64,000 nucleotides of DNA from Nocardia blacklockiae (GCF_015477355.1 NZ_JADLRJ010000011.1:140773-204772); one strand, 5' to 3'. Counted from the stretch's first letter, positions 9,541 to 18,232 are shown. Notes: generated by a model from the sequence alone, not told the origin. Numbers and translations are program-made.

Positions 9541-9960
9541 ATGGTCATGACCGAACAACACGTCCAAGCGCCGCCGGACGGGCGCACGATCTCCGAACTG
9601 GTGACCGACGCCGGTGATCAGACGCGTCGGCTGATCCGCGACGAGATCCGCTTGGCGACACTCGAAATGCAAAGCAAGGGAAAGCGTTTCGGCAAGGGCG
9701 CCGGTCTGGCCGGAGCCGGCTCGCTGCTGGCCTTCTACGGCGGCGCGGCGCTGGTGGCGGCGGCCGTCATCGCGCTGGCGATGCCCCTGCCGGACTGGGC
9801 CGCCGCGCTGATCGTCGGGGCCGCGCTGCTGCTGGTGGGCGCCGTGCTGGCGTGGCTGGGCGGCAGCGACATCAAGAACGCCACCCCGCCCGTCCCGGAG
9901 CAGGCCGCCGCGTCGGTCCAGCAGGACATCGAGACGATCAAGGACAGGAGCCGGCAGTGA
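9541..9960 (+). CDS. Holin-X / DUF1469 family membrane protein
   Basis: A 139-residue protein with a charged N-terminal half (TISELVTDAGDQTRRLIRDEIRLATLEM) followed by two hydrophobic segments (about 64-83 and 88-107) and a short C-terminal tail. This is the pattern of the actinobacterial putative holin-X/DUF1469 family. Despite the name, these are chromosomal envelope proteins of unknown function. An AAGAGAGGAG ribosome-binding site lies just upstream of the ATG. It is the first of three overlapping or adjacent small genes; its stop codon overlaps the next start (GTGA). Confidence 0.85.
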   Translation: MVMTEQHVQAPPDGRTISELVTDAGDQTRRLIRDEIRLATLEMQSKGKRFGKGAGLAGAGSLLAFYGGAALVAAAVIALAMPLPDWAAALIVGAALLLVGAVLAWLGGSDIKNATPPVPEQAAASVQQDIETIKDRSRQ

Positions 9961-10343
9961 ACGATCATCGACCGGAACATCCGGACAGTGCCGCCGCGCT
10001 GCGGGAGGACCGAGACGCCGTCCGCGAGGAACTCGGCCGGACGGTCGAGGAACTGGCGGGCAAGTTCGACGTCCGCGAGCGCGGCCGGGAGAAGGTGCAG
10101 GCCGCCGAGGACGCCGCCCGCGCCACCGCCGCCCGCGCCAAGCAGCAGGCCGAAAACGTTGCGGCACAGGTGGAGTCGCAGGCCGGACGGGTGGTGGAGA
10201 AGAGCCGCTCGGCTACGCCGGACCCGGTGCTGCGCGGTGGTCGGCGAGTGGCCGACACGGCCCGCAACCGCCCGGTGCCGGTCGCCGCGCTGGCCGCTGG
10301 AGCCGCCGTCGTGGTGGCGTGGTTGATCGTGCGGCGGCGATAA
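9957..10343 (+). CDS. DUF3618 family membrane-anchored protein
   Basis: A 128-residue protein with an N-terminal helical region holding the DUF3618-type motif (REDRDAVREELGRTVEELAGKFDVRER), an Ala/Gln-rich coiled region (about 45-75) and a C-terminal membrane anchor (VPVAALAAGAAVVVAWLIV) ending in RRR. The GTG start overlaps the upstream stop codon as GTGA and is preceded by AGGACAGGAG, indicating translational coupling. Function is unknown; the family usually accompanies DUF1469 proteins, as it does here. Confidence 0.85.
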   Translation: MNDHRPEHPDSAAALREDRDAVREELGRTVEELAGKFDVRERGREKVQAAEDAARATAARAKQQAENVAAQVESQAGRVVEKSRSATPDPVLRGGRRVADTARNRPVPVAALAAGAAVVVAWLIVRRR

Positions 10344-10345
10344 CC

Positions 10346-10609
10346 GTGAAGACGTTGTACAAGCCGCTGGGAATGGTGGTCGGCGTGGTCGGCGGCATCG
10401 CCGCCAACGCGGTGTTCCACCGCATCTGGACCCGCGCGACCGGCGAGCGCACCGTGCCGACCGCGACCGCCAAAGGTTACGACTGGCGCGAGGTGCTACT
10501 GGCCGCCGCCCTCCAGGGCGCGGTATTCGGCCTGGTGAAAGCCGCCGTCGACCGCGCGGGCGCGACGGGCTACGAATCGCTGACCGGCACTTGGCCCGGC
10601 GACTCCTGA
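10346..10609 (+). CDS. DUF4235 family membrane protein
   Basis: An 87-residue protein beginning VKTLYKPLGMVVGVVGG, which matches the start of DUF4235 proteins. It has two hydrophobic segments (about 8-22 and 55-71) separated by a charged loop containing the family-like YDWREVLLAAALQGAVFG. The GTG at 10346 is preferred because it gives the canonical N-terminus. It lies two bases after the preceding stop codon, so it is the third gene of a small envelope-protein operon. The function is unknown. Confidence 0.8.
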   Translation: MKTLYKPLGMVVGVVGGIAANAVFHRIWTRATGERTVPTATAKGYDWREVLLAAALQGAVFGLVKAAVDRAGATGYESLTGTWPGDS

Positions 10610-10632
10610 CCGTTCGGCACCACCAAGGCACG

Positions 10633-10884
10633 ATCGCTCCAGTGCGGCCACGGGTCGTACCGGCGCGGCTACGGGTTGCGCCAGCGCCGTTACGGGTTGC
10701 ACCAGCGCCACTACGGGTCGTACCAGCGCCACTACGGGTCGTACCAGCGCCGCCACGGGTCGCGCCAGCGCCGCTTCGGGTTGCACCAGCGCCACTACGG
10801 GTCGTACCAGCGCCGCCACGGGTCGCGCCAGCGCCGCTTCGGGTTGCGCCAGCCCCGCTACCGGTCGTACCAGCGCCGCCACGG
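10633..10884. repeat. 21-bp tandem repeat (minisatellite), 12 units
   Basis: Eleven contiguous 21-bp units (10654-10884) follow one degenerate unit (10633-10653). The consensus is GTYGYRCCAGCGCCRYYWCGG. A three-unit block (10738-10800) is repeated almost exactly as the next block (10801-10863), showing block duplication. Because the period is a multiple of three, several frames on both strands stay open (for example RPVAALVRP-like repeats). None has a ribosome-binding site, so I do not call a protein. Confidence 0.9.
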
Positions 10885-10938
10885 GTGGATGATTCGCGGC
10901 GACTGTTGGCGGCCGGGTTGGCTCAATCGTTCAGTGGC

Positions 10939-11160
10939 TCAGTCGGTCAGTGGGTGGGCGCGGAAGAAGTCCCACATGATTCGGTTGGCGCTGATCGATG
11001 CGGTGGTGGTGCCTACCAACGGTTCCGGGGAGGCGGAGGAGGCGGTGCCCGGCCAGGTGTGGCCGCCGCCGAGGATCGCGTAGAACTCCACGGGGCTTTC
11101 TTGGGGGCAGGGTAGCTGTAGAGCGCGCGGGGAGGAACCGTCGGTGGACGCGGCCGCCAT
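10939..11160 (-). pseudogene. 3' remnant of a polyhydroxybutyrate-depolymerase/LpqC-type esterase gene
   Basis: About 70 codons read PVEFYAILGGGHTWPG...SANRIMWDFFRAHPL, the C-terminal end of the poly(3-hydroxybutyrate) depolymerase/LpqC esterase family. It includes the family's catalytic-histidine motif GGGHTWPG. The signal peptide, nucleophile elbow and the rest of the fold (some 250 residues) are absent; the sequence upstream is the NRPS promoter region. The piece looks like the stump of a gene deleted during rearrangement and lies directly beside a minisatellite. Confidence 0.65.
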
Positions 11161-11262
11161 GCCGTGGCCGGGTGCAATAGCCCTCGCGTTGCCGGAGATG
11201 CCGTAGGTTCATCGGGGGCGTGGTCGACGGAGCATTTCCGAACCCAGGGAGGTGGCTTGACT

Positions 11263-14200
11263 GTGCGACCGGACGCTACGGGGCAGCCGTCCTACCCGCT
11301 GTCGAAGGCGCAGTCGGGGTGGTGGCTGGCCCAGCAGTTGCATCCGAACGTGCCGGTGACCGTCGCGTTGTACCTGGATCTGATCGGTCCGCTCGAGGTC
11401 GGTGTGCTGGCCGCGGCCGCGGCGCAGGCGACCCGGGAGTTGGAGTCGCCGCGGTTGCGCTTCGTCGTCGTCGACGGCGAGCCGCGCCAGTACGTGGATG
11501 TCGCTGCCGAGTTGCCATTCGAGACGGTCGACCTGACGGGCGCGCCCGATCCGGTGGCCGCCGCGCTGGACCGGATGGAACGCGACTACAGCACGCCCCT
11601 GGATCCGCGCGACGACCGCTTGACCGTGGCAGCGCTGTTCGCGGTGGCATCGGATCGGCATCTGCTGTATCTGCGCAGCCACCACATCGTGCTCGACGGC
11701 GTCGGCGCGGCCGCCATGCTGCGCCGGACGGCCGAGATCTACCGCGAGCACGTCACCAATCCCGCAGCGCCACCGGAGGATTCCGACGACGCGGGTACGG
11801 CGCATCCGCACGGCGCGTTGTCGATCGCGGAGATTCTGGCCACCGACCGCGCTTATCAGGAGTCGCCGCGGGCTCGCACCGATCACGACTACTGGCGCGA
11901 ACGGCTCGCCGGTATGCCGGAGCCGCCGAGCCTGGGCGGTCGGCCGGCCCCGCCCAGGGCGCGTCCGCACCACGTCTCGGCGACCCTCGACGACACGGCG
12001 GCGCGGCTGCTCGCCGAGGCCAAGGCCCGGCACGGCGCCACGTTCCCGGAACTGGCCGTCGCCGCCTTCGCCTGCTATCTGGCGCGCATGACCGGCGAGA
12101 GCGACGCGGCGCTCACCCTGCCGGTCACGGCCCGGCCCACGGCTGCGCTACGGCGGTCGGCGGGGTCGATGTCGAATGTGGTGCCGCTGCGGCTGTCCCG
12201 GCTCGACGCGGGCACCGTCGGCAGCGTGGTGGCGCAGGTGCGTTCGGCGGTGGTCGGCGCGCTGCGGCACCAGCGTTATCGGCACGAGGACATCCGGCGC
12301 GGGCACGAGGCGCTGCGCGACGGCTTCGGCCCGGTGGTCAACCTCTACGGTCTGATCGAACCCATCTCGCTGGGCGGCCTGGTCGGGCACGGGCGGCTGC
12401 TGGCTCTCGGACCCGTGCCGGATCTGCAGATCAACGGCTATCAGTTCGGGCCCGACGAACGGTCGGTGCGCATCGACTTCCAGGCCAATCCCGCCCGCTA
12501 CGACCGTGAGACGGTGGTCCGGCACCATCGCCTCTTCCTCGACTACTTCGCCCGGTTCCTCGCTGCCGACGTGGACCGCTCCACCGCCGAGGTGGACCCC
12601 GCGCCGCCCGCGCCCACGCCGAGCCCGCCCGCCGGACCGGTGCGTTTACTGCCGGACCTGTTGTGCGGGAAGATGATTCCCGACGCCGTCGCGGTGCGCG
12701 ACGGTCATCGCTACCTCACCTACCGCGAGCTGGATGAGGCGTCGTCCCGCTGGGCGCGCCTGCTCTTCGCGCACGGCGCGGGCCCGGGGGATTTCGTCGT
12801 CGTGGCGATACCGCGCTCACTGGAATCGGTACTCGCGACATGGGCGGTAGCGAAGACCGGCGCGTGTTTCGTACCGGTCGACCCCGCCGACCCACCGGCG
12901 CGGATCGCAATGGTGACAGCGAACAGCGGTGCCCGCGTGGGACTTACGATCCGCGCCGCCCAACCTCTCGACGAAAAAGCCGCTCGCCATGCCGCACCGC
13001 CCCGCTCTCCAGCGACCGCGCCGGAGCCGATTAGCAGCGCACCCCAGGCCCCGACGGCCGAGCTCTTGTCGGCCGAGGCGTTGCCGACCGAGGCGTCGGC
13101 CCCTAATGCACCGGCGGCCGAGGTGTCGGCGGGCGAGGCGTCGGCTCCCAACGCGCCGGTGGCCGAGGTGTCGGCGGGCGAGATGTCGGTCCCCAACGCA
13201 CCGGCGGCCCAGGTGTCGGCGGGCGAGATGTCGGTCCCCAACGCACCGGCGGCCCAGGTGTCGGCGGGCGAGGCGTCGGCTCCCAACGCGCCGGTGGCCG
13301 AGGTGTCGGCGGGCGAGATGTCGGTCCCCAACGCACCGGCGGCCGAGGTGTCGGCGGGCGAGATGTCGGTGGCTCCTGTCGCGGCGGGTGAGGCGCTGGC
13401 GGCCCGGGCGTTGGCGGCCGAGGACTGCCGTGTCGAGAACGGCCGACACCGGCCCCGGTCCGGTATCGCCTGGTTGGTGCTCGACGATCCGCAGGATATT
13501 GCGGCGGCCGAGGGCCAGCGCAGTGCGCCGATCGACGACGGCGAGCGGCGGTGTCCGTTGCGGCCCGAACATCCGGCCTATCTGATCCATACCTCTGGAA
13601 CCACCGGCACACCCAAGGGTGTTGTGGTCGGCCATCGCGGGTTGGGGGCGTTGACCGACTACCTGATCGATCACTATGGCATCGGACCGAATTCCGTTCT
13701 GCTGCATTCGCATACCGCGACCTTCGACGCGCATCTGCTGGAGTTGCTCGCGGCGTTCGCGGCGGGCGGGCAGCTGGTGGTGGCGCCGCCGGAGGTGGTG
13801 GCGGGCGGTGATTTGGCGCGCCTGGTCAGGGAGTACGGGTGCACCGTGTTGCAGACCGCGCCCGCGGTGCTGGCGACGCTGTCGCCCGAGGAACTGCCGA
13901 GCGTCGAGGTGGTGGCGATCGGCGGGGAGGCCTGCCCGCCGACTCTGTTGCGGGACTGGGCTTCTCGCGTTCGGCTGTACAACGGCTACGGCCCGACCGA
14001 GGCGACGGTGATGGTGACCGAGACCGGTCCCGTGACCGACCACGACCCGGTGACCATCGGCACACCATTGCCGGGCGTGCTCGCGGTGGTGCTGGACACC
14101 CGTTTGCGGCAGGCGCCGACGGCGGCGCGGGGCGAACTGTATGTGGGCGGAAACTGTGTCGCCGACGGCTATCTGCACGATCCGGCGGGCACGGCGGCGC

Positions 14201-15816
14201 GCTTCGTCGCCAGCCCGTTCGGCGTGGGCGAGCGGCTCTATCGCACCGGGGATCTGGTCTGTGCCCGCGACGACGGCGCATTCGAGTTCCTCGGGCGCGG
14301 CGACGGCCAGATCGAGGTGCACGGCCGCCGCATCGAGCCCGCCGAGGTCGAGGCCGCGCTGCTCGCCGCGCCGGAGGTCGCGTACGCGGCGGTGACGGTC
14401 GCCGATGCTGGGCGGCCAGGCGCGCGCCTGATCGGGTACGTGGTCCCGGCGGCGGGAGCGCGCTTCGACGCTCCGGCACTGCTACACGGCCTGCGTGCCA
14501 CCCTGCCCCCGGCACTGGTCCCGGCGATGCTGCTGGAGATGGACCGATTGCCGTTGTGCGGCAACGGAAAAGTGGATCGTGCCGCGCTGCCCGCCCCGAC
14601 CCGGACTCCGCGCTCCTCGCGTGCGCCGCGCACCGACATGGAGCGTCTGGTCGCCGCGCGCATCGGCGCGGCGGTGGGCGTCGAGCACGTCGGACTGAAC
14701 GACGACTTCTTCGAGCTGGGCGGCAATTCGCTACTCGGCGTGGCGGTTTCGGCCGCGCTCGCCGCCGAGACCGGTGTGCCGGTGACGGTGCGCTGGCTCT
14801 ACGCCCTGCCGTCGGTCGGCGCCCTCGCCGAGAGCATCGCGAGCTACGACGGCCGCGATCCCGACGATGACGCCCTCGGCACACTGCTCACGTTGCGGCG
14901 CAACGGTTCCCGCTCGCCGCTGTTCTGTGTGCATTCGGCGGTCCCGCTGGCCTGGTGCTACGCGGGGCTGGCGAGCTACGTCACCGACCGGCCGGTGTAC
15001 GGGTTGCAGGCGACCGAACTGGCGGCCGGCGCCGAAGCGGCCGACATCGATCAGCTCGTCGACGGCTACCTCGAGGCCGTGCTGCGGCTGCAGCCGGACG
15101 GGCCGTACAACCTGCTCGGCTGGTCGCTCGGCGGCCAGATCGCGCACGCCCTGGCGGTGCGGTTGCGTGCGCGCGGCGCGAGGGTGGCGGTGCTGGCGAT
15201 GCTGGACAGCGTCGTCGTCCCGGCCGGCACCGAGCCGCCGAAGCCGCCGCGCATGCGTGATCTGCTGACCCACCTGCTCGGCGACGAACCCGACGACGCC
15301 GACTCCGCCCCGGAGGTCACCGCGGCCGAGGCGGCGGCCGAATTAGCGGGCGCGACAACGTCTTTCGGTGCCGGTCTCTCGGCGGGCCAGCTCGAACGGC
15401 TGCACCGCGGCTACGTCGCGGGCGTCGCCCTCTCACACGGCTACCGCCCCCGCCGATACGACGGCGACCTGCTGTACTTCTCGGCAACCCGCGGCGTGAC
15501 CGCGTGGCTGGGCGCGGAGATGTGGCGCCCATACGTGACCGGCGACCTGATAGAACACCGCATCGAGGCAACGCACGCGCAGCTCACCAACTCCGCGGTC
15601 GTCGCCACCATCGGCCCAATCCTCGCCCGCCACCTGGCAAACGCCTCCGAGCCCGAGCCACACCCGTCCGCCCCACCTTCCCCTGCGCCACGCCCCACCG
15701 CCCACGCTTCACCCCCGCCGCAGCACGGCGCACAGACTCCGTCTCCGCTGCAGCAGGACGCACCGGCTTCGTCGCCGGCGCAGCAAGATTCCCCGGCTCC
15801 GTCTTCAGCGCGGTAG
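11263..15816 (+). CDS. Single-module NRPS (C-A-PCP-TE) with repeat insertion
   Basis: About 1517 residues. The condensation domain (about 5-430) has HHIVLDG (140-146). The adenylation domain (about 460-1110) has AKTGACFVPVDP (A2), HTSGTTGTPKG (A3, about 777), NGYGPTEA (A5, 907), YRTGDL and NGKVDR (A10, about 1101). The carrier domain has LGGNS with the phosphopantetheine serine near 1156, and the thioesterase has GWSLGG with Ser near 1288. A 15-residue repeat interrupts the adenylation domain between A2 and A3 (about 611-710), and the last 50 residues are Pro/Gln/Ala repeats. GTG 11263 (TTG 11257 is possible) follows GGGAGGTGG. A starting condensation domain implies an acyl or peptidyl donor made elsewhere. 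A hand-aligned specificity code (D-A-L-Q-A-G-G-V-M) gives no confident substrate. The product is unknown; no siderophore genes are nearby. Confidence 0.88.
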   Translation: MRPDATGQPSYPLSKAQSGWWLAQQLHPNVPVTVALYLDLIGPLEVGVLAAAAAQATRELESPRLRFVVVDGEPRQYVDVAAELPFETVDLTGAPDPVAAALDRMERDYSTPLDPRDDRLTVAALFAVASDRHLLYLRSHHIVLDGVGAAAMLRRTAEIYREHVTNPAAPPEDSDDAGTAHPHGALSIAEILATDRAYQESPRARTDHDYWRERLAGMPEPPSLGGRPAPPRARPHHVSATLDDTAARLLAEAKARHGATFPELAVAAFACYLARMTGESDAALTLPVTARPTAALRRSAGSMSNVVPLRLSRLDAGTVGSVVAQVRSAVVGALRHQRYRHEDIRRGHEALRDGFGPVVNLYGLIEPISLGGLVGHGRLLALGPVPDLQINGYQFGPDERSVRIDFQANPARYDRETVVRHHRLFLDYFARFLAADVDRSTAEVDPAPPAPTPSPPAGPVRLLPDLLCGKMIPDAVAVRDGHRYLTYRELDEASSRWARLLFAHGAGPGDFVVVAIPRSLESVLATWAVAKTGACFVPVDPADPPARIAMVTANSGARVGLTIRAAQPLDEKAARHAAPPRSPATAPEPISSAPQAPTAELLSAEALPTEASAPNAPAAEVSAGEASAPNAPVAEVSAGEMSVPNAPAAQVSAGEMSVPNAPAAQVSAGEASAPNAPVAEVSAGEMSVPNAPAAEVSAGEMSVAPVAAGEALAARALAAEDCRVENGRHRPRSGIAWLVLDDPQDIAAAEGQRSAPIDDGERRCPLRPEHPAYLIHTSGTTGTPKGVVVGHRGLGALTDYLIDHYGIGPNSVLLHSHTATFDAHLLELLAAFAAGGQLVVAPPEVVAGGDLARLVREYGCTVLQTAPAVLATLSPEELPSVEVVAIGGEACPPTLLRDWASRVRLYNGYGPTEATVMVTETGPVTDHDPVTIGTPLPGVLAVVLDTRLRQAPTAARGELYVGGNCVADGYLHDPAGTAARFVASPFGVGERLYRTGDLVCARDDGAFEFLGRGDGQIEVHGRRIEPAEVEAALLAAPEVAYAAVTVADAGRPGARLIGYVVPAAGARFDAPALLHGLRATLPPALVPAMLLEMDRLPLCGNGKVDRAALPAPTRTPRSSRAPRTDMERLVAARIGAAVGVEHVGLNDDFFELGGNSLLGVAVSAALAAETGVPVTVRWLYALPSVGALAESIASYDGRDPDDDALGTLLTLRRNGSRSPLFCVHSAVPLAWCYAGLASYVTDRPVYGLQATELAAGAEAADIDQLVDGYLEAVLRLQPDGPYNLLGWSLGGQIAHALAVRLRARGARVAVLAMLDSVVVPAGTEPPKPPRMRDLLTHLLGDEPDDADSAPEVTAAEAAAELAGATTSFGAGLSAGQLERLHRGYVAGVALSHGYRPRRYDGDLLYFSATRGVTAWLGAEMWRPYVTGDLIEHRIEATHAQLTNSAVVATIGPILARHLANASEPEPHPSAPPSPAPRPTAHASPPPQHGAQTPSPLQQDAPASSPAQQDSPAPSSAR
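13093..13395 (+). repeat. 45-bp in-frame tandem repeat inside the NRPS adenylation domain
   Basis: Six 45-bp units (13093-13362) are followed by a partial one. Each encodes 15 residues of the form (A/M)S(A/V)PNAP(A/V)A(E/Q)VSAGE. Units 3 and 4 are identical at the DNA level, and units 2 and 5 match closely, which shows recent duplication. The array is in frame and lies in the linker between adenylation motifs A2 and A3, so copy-number change would lengthen or shorten a surface loop without breaking the reading frame. Confidence 0.93.
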
Positions 15817-16235
15817 AACGCCCGGGCTACGCCTCTGGCACGGCAGTGTGCGCAGGTTTGTCTCCACCACGGCAAGGCGCACTGGTTCAACTTCGGCGCA
15901 GCAGGATGCCAAGTTTCATCTTCGGCGCGGCAGGACGGCCAAGCTCCATCTTCAGTGCGGTAGAACGCCGAGGCTCCGCCTTTTCGGCACGGCACGGTGC
16001 GCAGCTTCGTCTTCGGCGCGGCATTGCACCTAGGCTTCGTCCGCGCGACAAGGCGCACTGGTTCATCTGCGGCGCGGCAGACGGCCAAGCTCCATCTGCG
16101 GCGCGGCGGGATGCCCAAGCTTCACCTTCGGCACGGGAGGATGCCCAGGTTCATCTTCGCTGCAGCAAGGCCCCAGGGTTCGCCTTCGCCGCAGCACGGC
16201 GCGTAGGTTCCCCCTCGGACGCGGCAGGCCCCCAG
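15660..16235. repeat. Degenerate 33-bp tandem array through the NRPS 3' end and downstream
   Basis: A degenerate repeat of about 33 bp (consensus near GGATGCCCAAGCTTCATCTT then CGGCGCGGCA) begins in the NRPS C-terminal tail, where it encodes PAQQDSPAPSS-like units. It continues for about 420 bp past the stop at 15814-15816 and fills the whole gap to the end of the next (convergent) gene at 16250. No other gene is seen in 15817-16249. The NRPS stop codon lies within the array, so the C-terminus may vary between strains. Confidence 0.75.
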
Positions 16236-16249
16236 GCGAACTCGCTACG

Positions 16250-17146
16250 TCAGCCGATGTATCGGCGGGCGGGCGAACGGGATTGGGGTTCCTCGAGTAG
16301 GACCAAGCCTGCTTCGATGTGGGCGGGCACTACCTTTCGCTTGCGCAGGACCCACGGTAAGGCCGCGGCTGCCTCGGCGATCGCGCCGAGCGTCGCGGCG
16401 TCCTTCGGTGCGGTGCTCAGGATCGTGCGGGTGCGGCGGAGGGCACTGCGTACGGGACGGCGCAGCCAGAGCGTCCACAGGGTGTTGCGGATGCCGAGCT
16501 GTCGCCGGCGGGTGGCGTCCCGGCTGACCGACGGCTGATGGTGGATGATCATGTCCTCCTCCCACATCATCCACCAGCCCGCGGCGGCCAGATCCAGGGC
16601 GAGCAGTTCCTCCTCGCCGCCGAGCCACATACGCTCGCAGAACCCGCCGACCTGCCGGAACGCCGACACCCGGAACACCGACAGCCCGGCCATGATGCCG
16701 AGCAGTGCGGGGCCGGGCATCCAATCCGGCGCGGCGACAGGCGAATCGCGCAGCTCCGGCGTGAGCGGATCCTCCGCCAGTCCGGGAGCCACCAGACATC
16801 GCCCGGTGACCGAGCCCAGTTCCGGGTAGGTGTCGAGCAGATCCGCGCCGAGCGTCATCGCGCCCGGTTGCCAGCGGGTGTCGTCGTCGCAGAACGCGAC
16901 GTAGGGCGTGGTCACCCGTTCGACGGCGCGGTTGCGGGCGATGGCGCCCAGGTTCTCGGTGAACGGCAGCAACGTCACCTGCGGGAACTTCTCCCGCACC
17001 AGCGCGGCCGTGCCGTCGGCGGAACCGTTGTCCGCCACGATGATCGGACCGCTGTCGTCGAGCCGGGTCATGTGCCGCAGCGTGCGCTCCAGCTCGTCGC
17101 GGCGGTTGTGGGTGATGATCACCGTGCTGACCCGCGGTGGCGTCAT
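16250..17146 (-). CDS. Family 2 glycosyltransferase
   Basis: A 298-residue GT-A fold glycosyltransferase. It opens with RVSTVIITHNRRDELERTL, has the nucleotide-binding VADNGSADG, the DxD-type metal site FCDDDTRW (about 91-98) and the acceptor region GGEEELLALDLAAAG. The start overlaps the upstream stop as ATGA and is preceded by GGAAAGGA. It is 36% or so similar by eye to its upstream neighbour, suggesting tandem duplication; the exact figure was not computed. It is the last gene of the 14-gene glycan operon. Donor and acceptor are unknown. Confidence 0.88.
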   Translation of the reverse strand: MTPPRVSTVIITHNRRDELERTLRHMTRLDDSGPIIVADNGSADGTAALVREKFPQVTLLPFTENLGAIARNRAVERVTTPYVAFCDDDTRWQPGAMTLGADLLDTYPELGSVTGRCLVAPGLAEDPLTPELRDSPVAAPDWMPGPALLGIMAGLSVFRVSAFRQVGGFCERMWLGGEEELLALDLAAAGWWMMWEEDMIIHHQPSVSRDATRRRQLGIRNTLWTLWLRRPVRSALRRTRTILSTAPKDAATLGAIAEAAAALPWVLRKRKVVPAHIEAGLVLLEEPQSRSPARRYIG

Positions 17147-18039
17147 GACGTTTCCTTTCCCGCACGCAACAGCGCGATGCGGTCCTCGACGTGGTCGGGC
17201 AGCCGACGCCGGGCACGCAAGGCCCGCGGCAGCCGCGCCGCGACGCCGAACAGCACGGGTGCGCGGCTCGGATGGCGCAGCACCGTGCCGCCCATCGCGG
17301 CGAGTTCGCGCACGCACGCCCCGACGGGGCGGCGCATGAGGGTGGTGAGCACGCTGTTGCGCAGTTCGAGATCGCGGCGCGCGGTGGACGGCAGCCGCCG
17401 CAGCGAGGGCATGTGCCGGCTCACGACCTCGTGCGAATAGCACAGCAGCCAGCCCGCGGCGGCGAGATCGTAGGCGAGCAGCGTCTCCTCGCCCGCGAAG
17501 TGCAGCACGGGGGAGAAGCCGCCCGCGGCCAGGAACGGCTCGCGTCGAACGACACTCGCGCCGGCGAGGAAGCCCAGCACCGACGGCCCGGGTGCGCGGG
17601 GATCGGTGCCCAGGGGACTGTCGAGCATCAGATGGTTCACGGGGTCGTCGCGCCGCTCCGGTCCGACCAGCGTGCGGGCGGCGATCAGGCCGACCTCCGG
17701 ATGCCGGTCGAACAGGTCTTCGGCGGTGCGCAGCGCGCCGGGCGCCCACCACGCGTCGTCGTCGCAGAACGCCACGAACGGGGTGGTCGCGCGGCGCGCG
17801 CCGTGATTGCGGGCGACCGCGCCGTGATTGCGCGGCAGCGCCAGCACCTCCAGCGCGCGGATCCGGCCGCGGAAGCCGGCCGCCGCGCGCACGGTGTGGT
17901 CGTCGGACGCGTTGTCGACCACCACGACCGGTGGTTGCGGGTCGGCGTCGGCGAGCCGGTCCAGCGTCGTGACCAGTTCGTCGGCCCGGTTACGGGTCGC
18001 GACCACCACCGTCGTCCTCGAACCTCCGGTCGTGTCCAT
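17143..18039 (-). CDS. Family 2 glycosyltransferase
   Basis: A 298-residue GT2 enzyme paralogous to the downstream gene and of the same length. It has TTVVVATRNRADELVTTL at the N-terminus, VVVDNASDDHT, the metal motif FCDDDAWW and the catalytic-region FAGEETLLAYDLAAAGW. The second D-rich motif and the lack of membrane helices suggest a cytoplasmic transferase that decorates a lipid- or protein-linked acceptor. Its stop overlaps the next start by the ATGA arrangement, and it begins eight bases after the DUF2795 gene. Confidence 0.88.
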   Translation of the reverse strand: MDTTGGSRTTVVVATRNRADELVTTLDRLADADPQPPVVVVDNASDDHTVRAAAGFRGRIRALEVLALPRNHGAVARNHGARRATTPFVAFCDDDAWWAPGALRTAEDLFDRHPEVGLIAARTLVGPERRDDPVNHLMLDSPLGTDPRAPGPSVLGFLAGASVVRREPFLAAGGFSPVLHFAGEETLLAYDLAAAGWLLCYSHEVVSRHMPSLRRLPSTARRDLELRNSVLTTLMRRPVGACVRELAAMGGTVLRHPSRAPVLFGVAARLPRALRARRRLPDHVEDRIALLRAGKETS

Positions 18040-18046
18040 GGTCGGC

Positions 18047-18232
18047 TCAGAACACCGCCTTGCTGACGGCGTCGGGTCCGCTGTAGGACTGCTGCGGAAG
18101 CTTCTGCAGGCTGTTGATGACGTCGTTCCCGGCGCCGTTGTCGCGGGCCGCCGAGACGAGGCCGTCCCGATCGCACGGATAGTTCACGCCGTGCAGGTAC
18201 TTCTGCAGCGCGACGGGATTCAGTTCACTCAT
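18047..18232 (-). CDS. Small DUF2795 protein
   Basis: A 61-residue soluble protein (MSELNPVALQKYLHGVNYPCDRDGLV...) of the DUF2795 type, whose members carry the Tyr/Leu-rich YLHGVNYP start and a short helical pair. A strong AAGGAG sits six bases before the ATG. It is embedded between UDP-glucose dehydrogenase and two glycosyltransferases in one transcription unit. The role is unknown; the family is often found as stand-alone stress or nucleic-acid-associated small proteins in actinomycetes, which does not explain its place here. Confidence 0.8.
   Translation of the reverse strand: MSELNPVALQKYLHGVNYPCDRDGLVSAARDNGAGNDVINSLQKLPQQSYSGPDAVSKAVF

Noticed and set aside
9541-10609. A prophage lysis cassette, suggested by the holin-X name of the first gene.
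   Set aside because: No endolysin, tail or capsid genes are present; these three small families are ordinary chromosomal envelope proteins of actinomycetes.
10496-11115. Repeat proteins (RPVAALVRP-like or YQRRHGSRQRR-like) from the 21-bp array.
   Set aside because: Several frames on both strands are open only because the period is a multiple of three. None has a ribosome-binding site or a non-repeat domain.
11263-15816. A nocobactin/mycobactin-type siderophore NRPS.
   Set aside because: No salicylate synthase, lysine N-hydroxylase, MbtH protein or siderophore transporter lies nearby, and there is no cyclisation domain.
10633-16235. A CRISPR array.
   Set aside because: The repeats are contiguous without unique spacers, and no cas genes are present.
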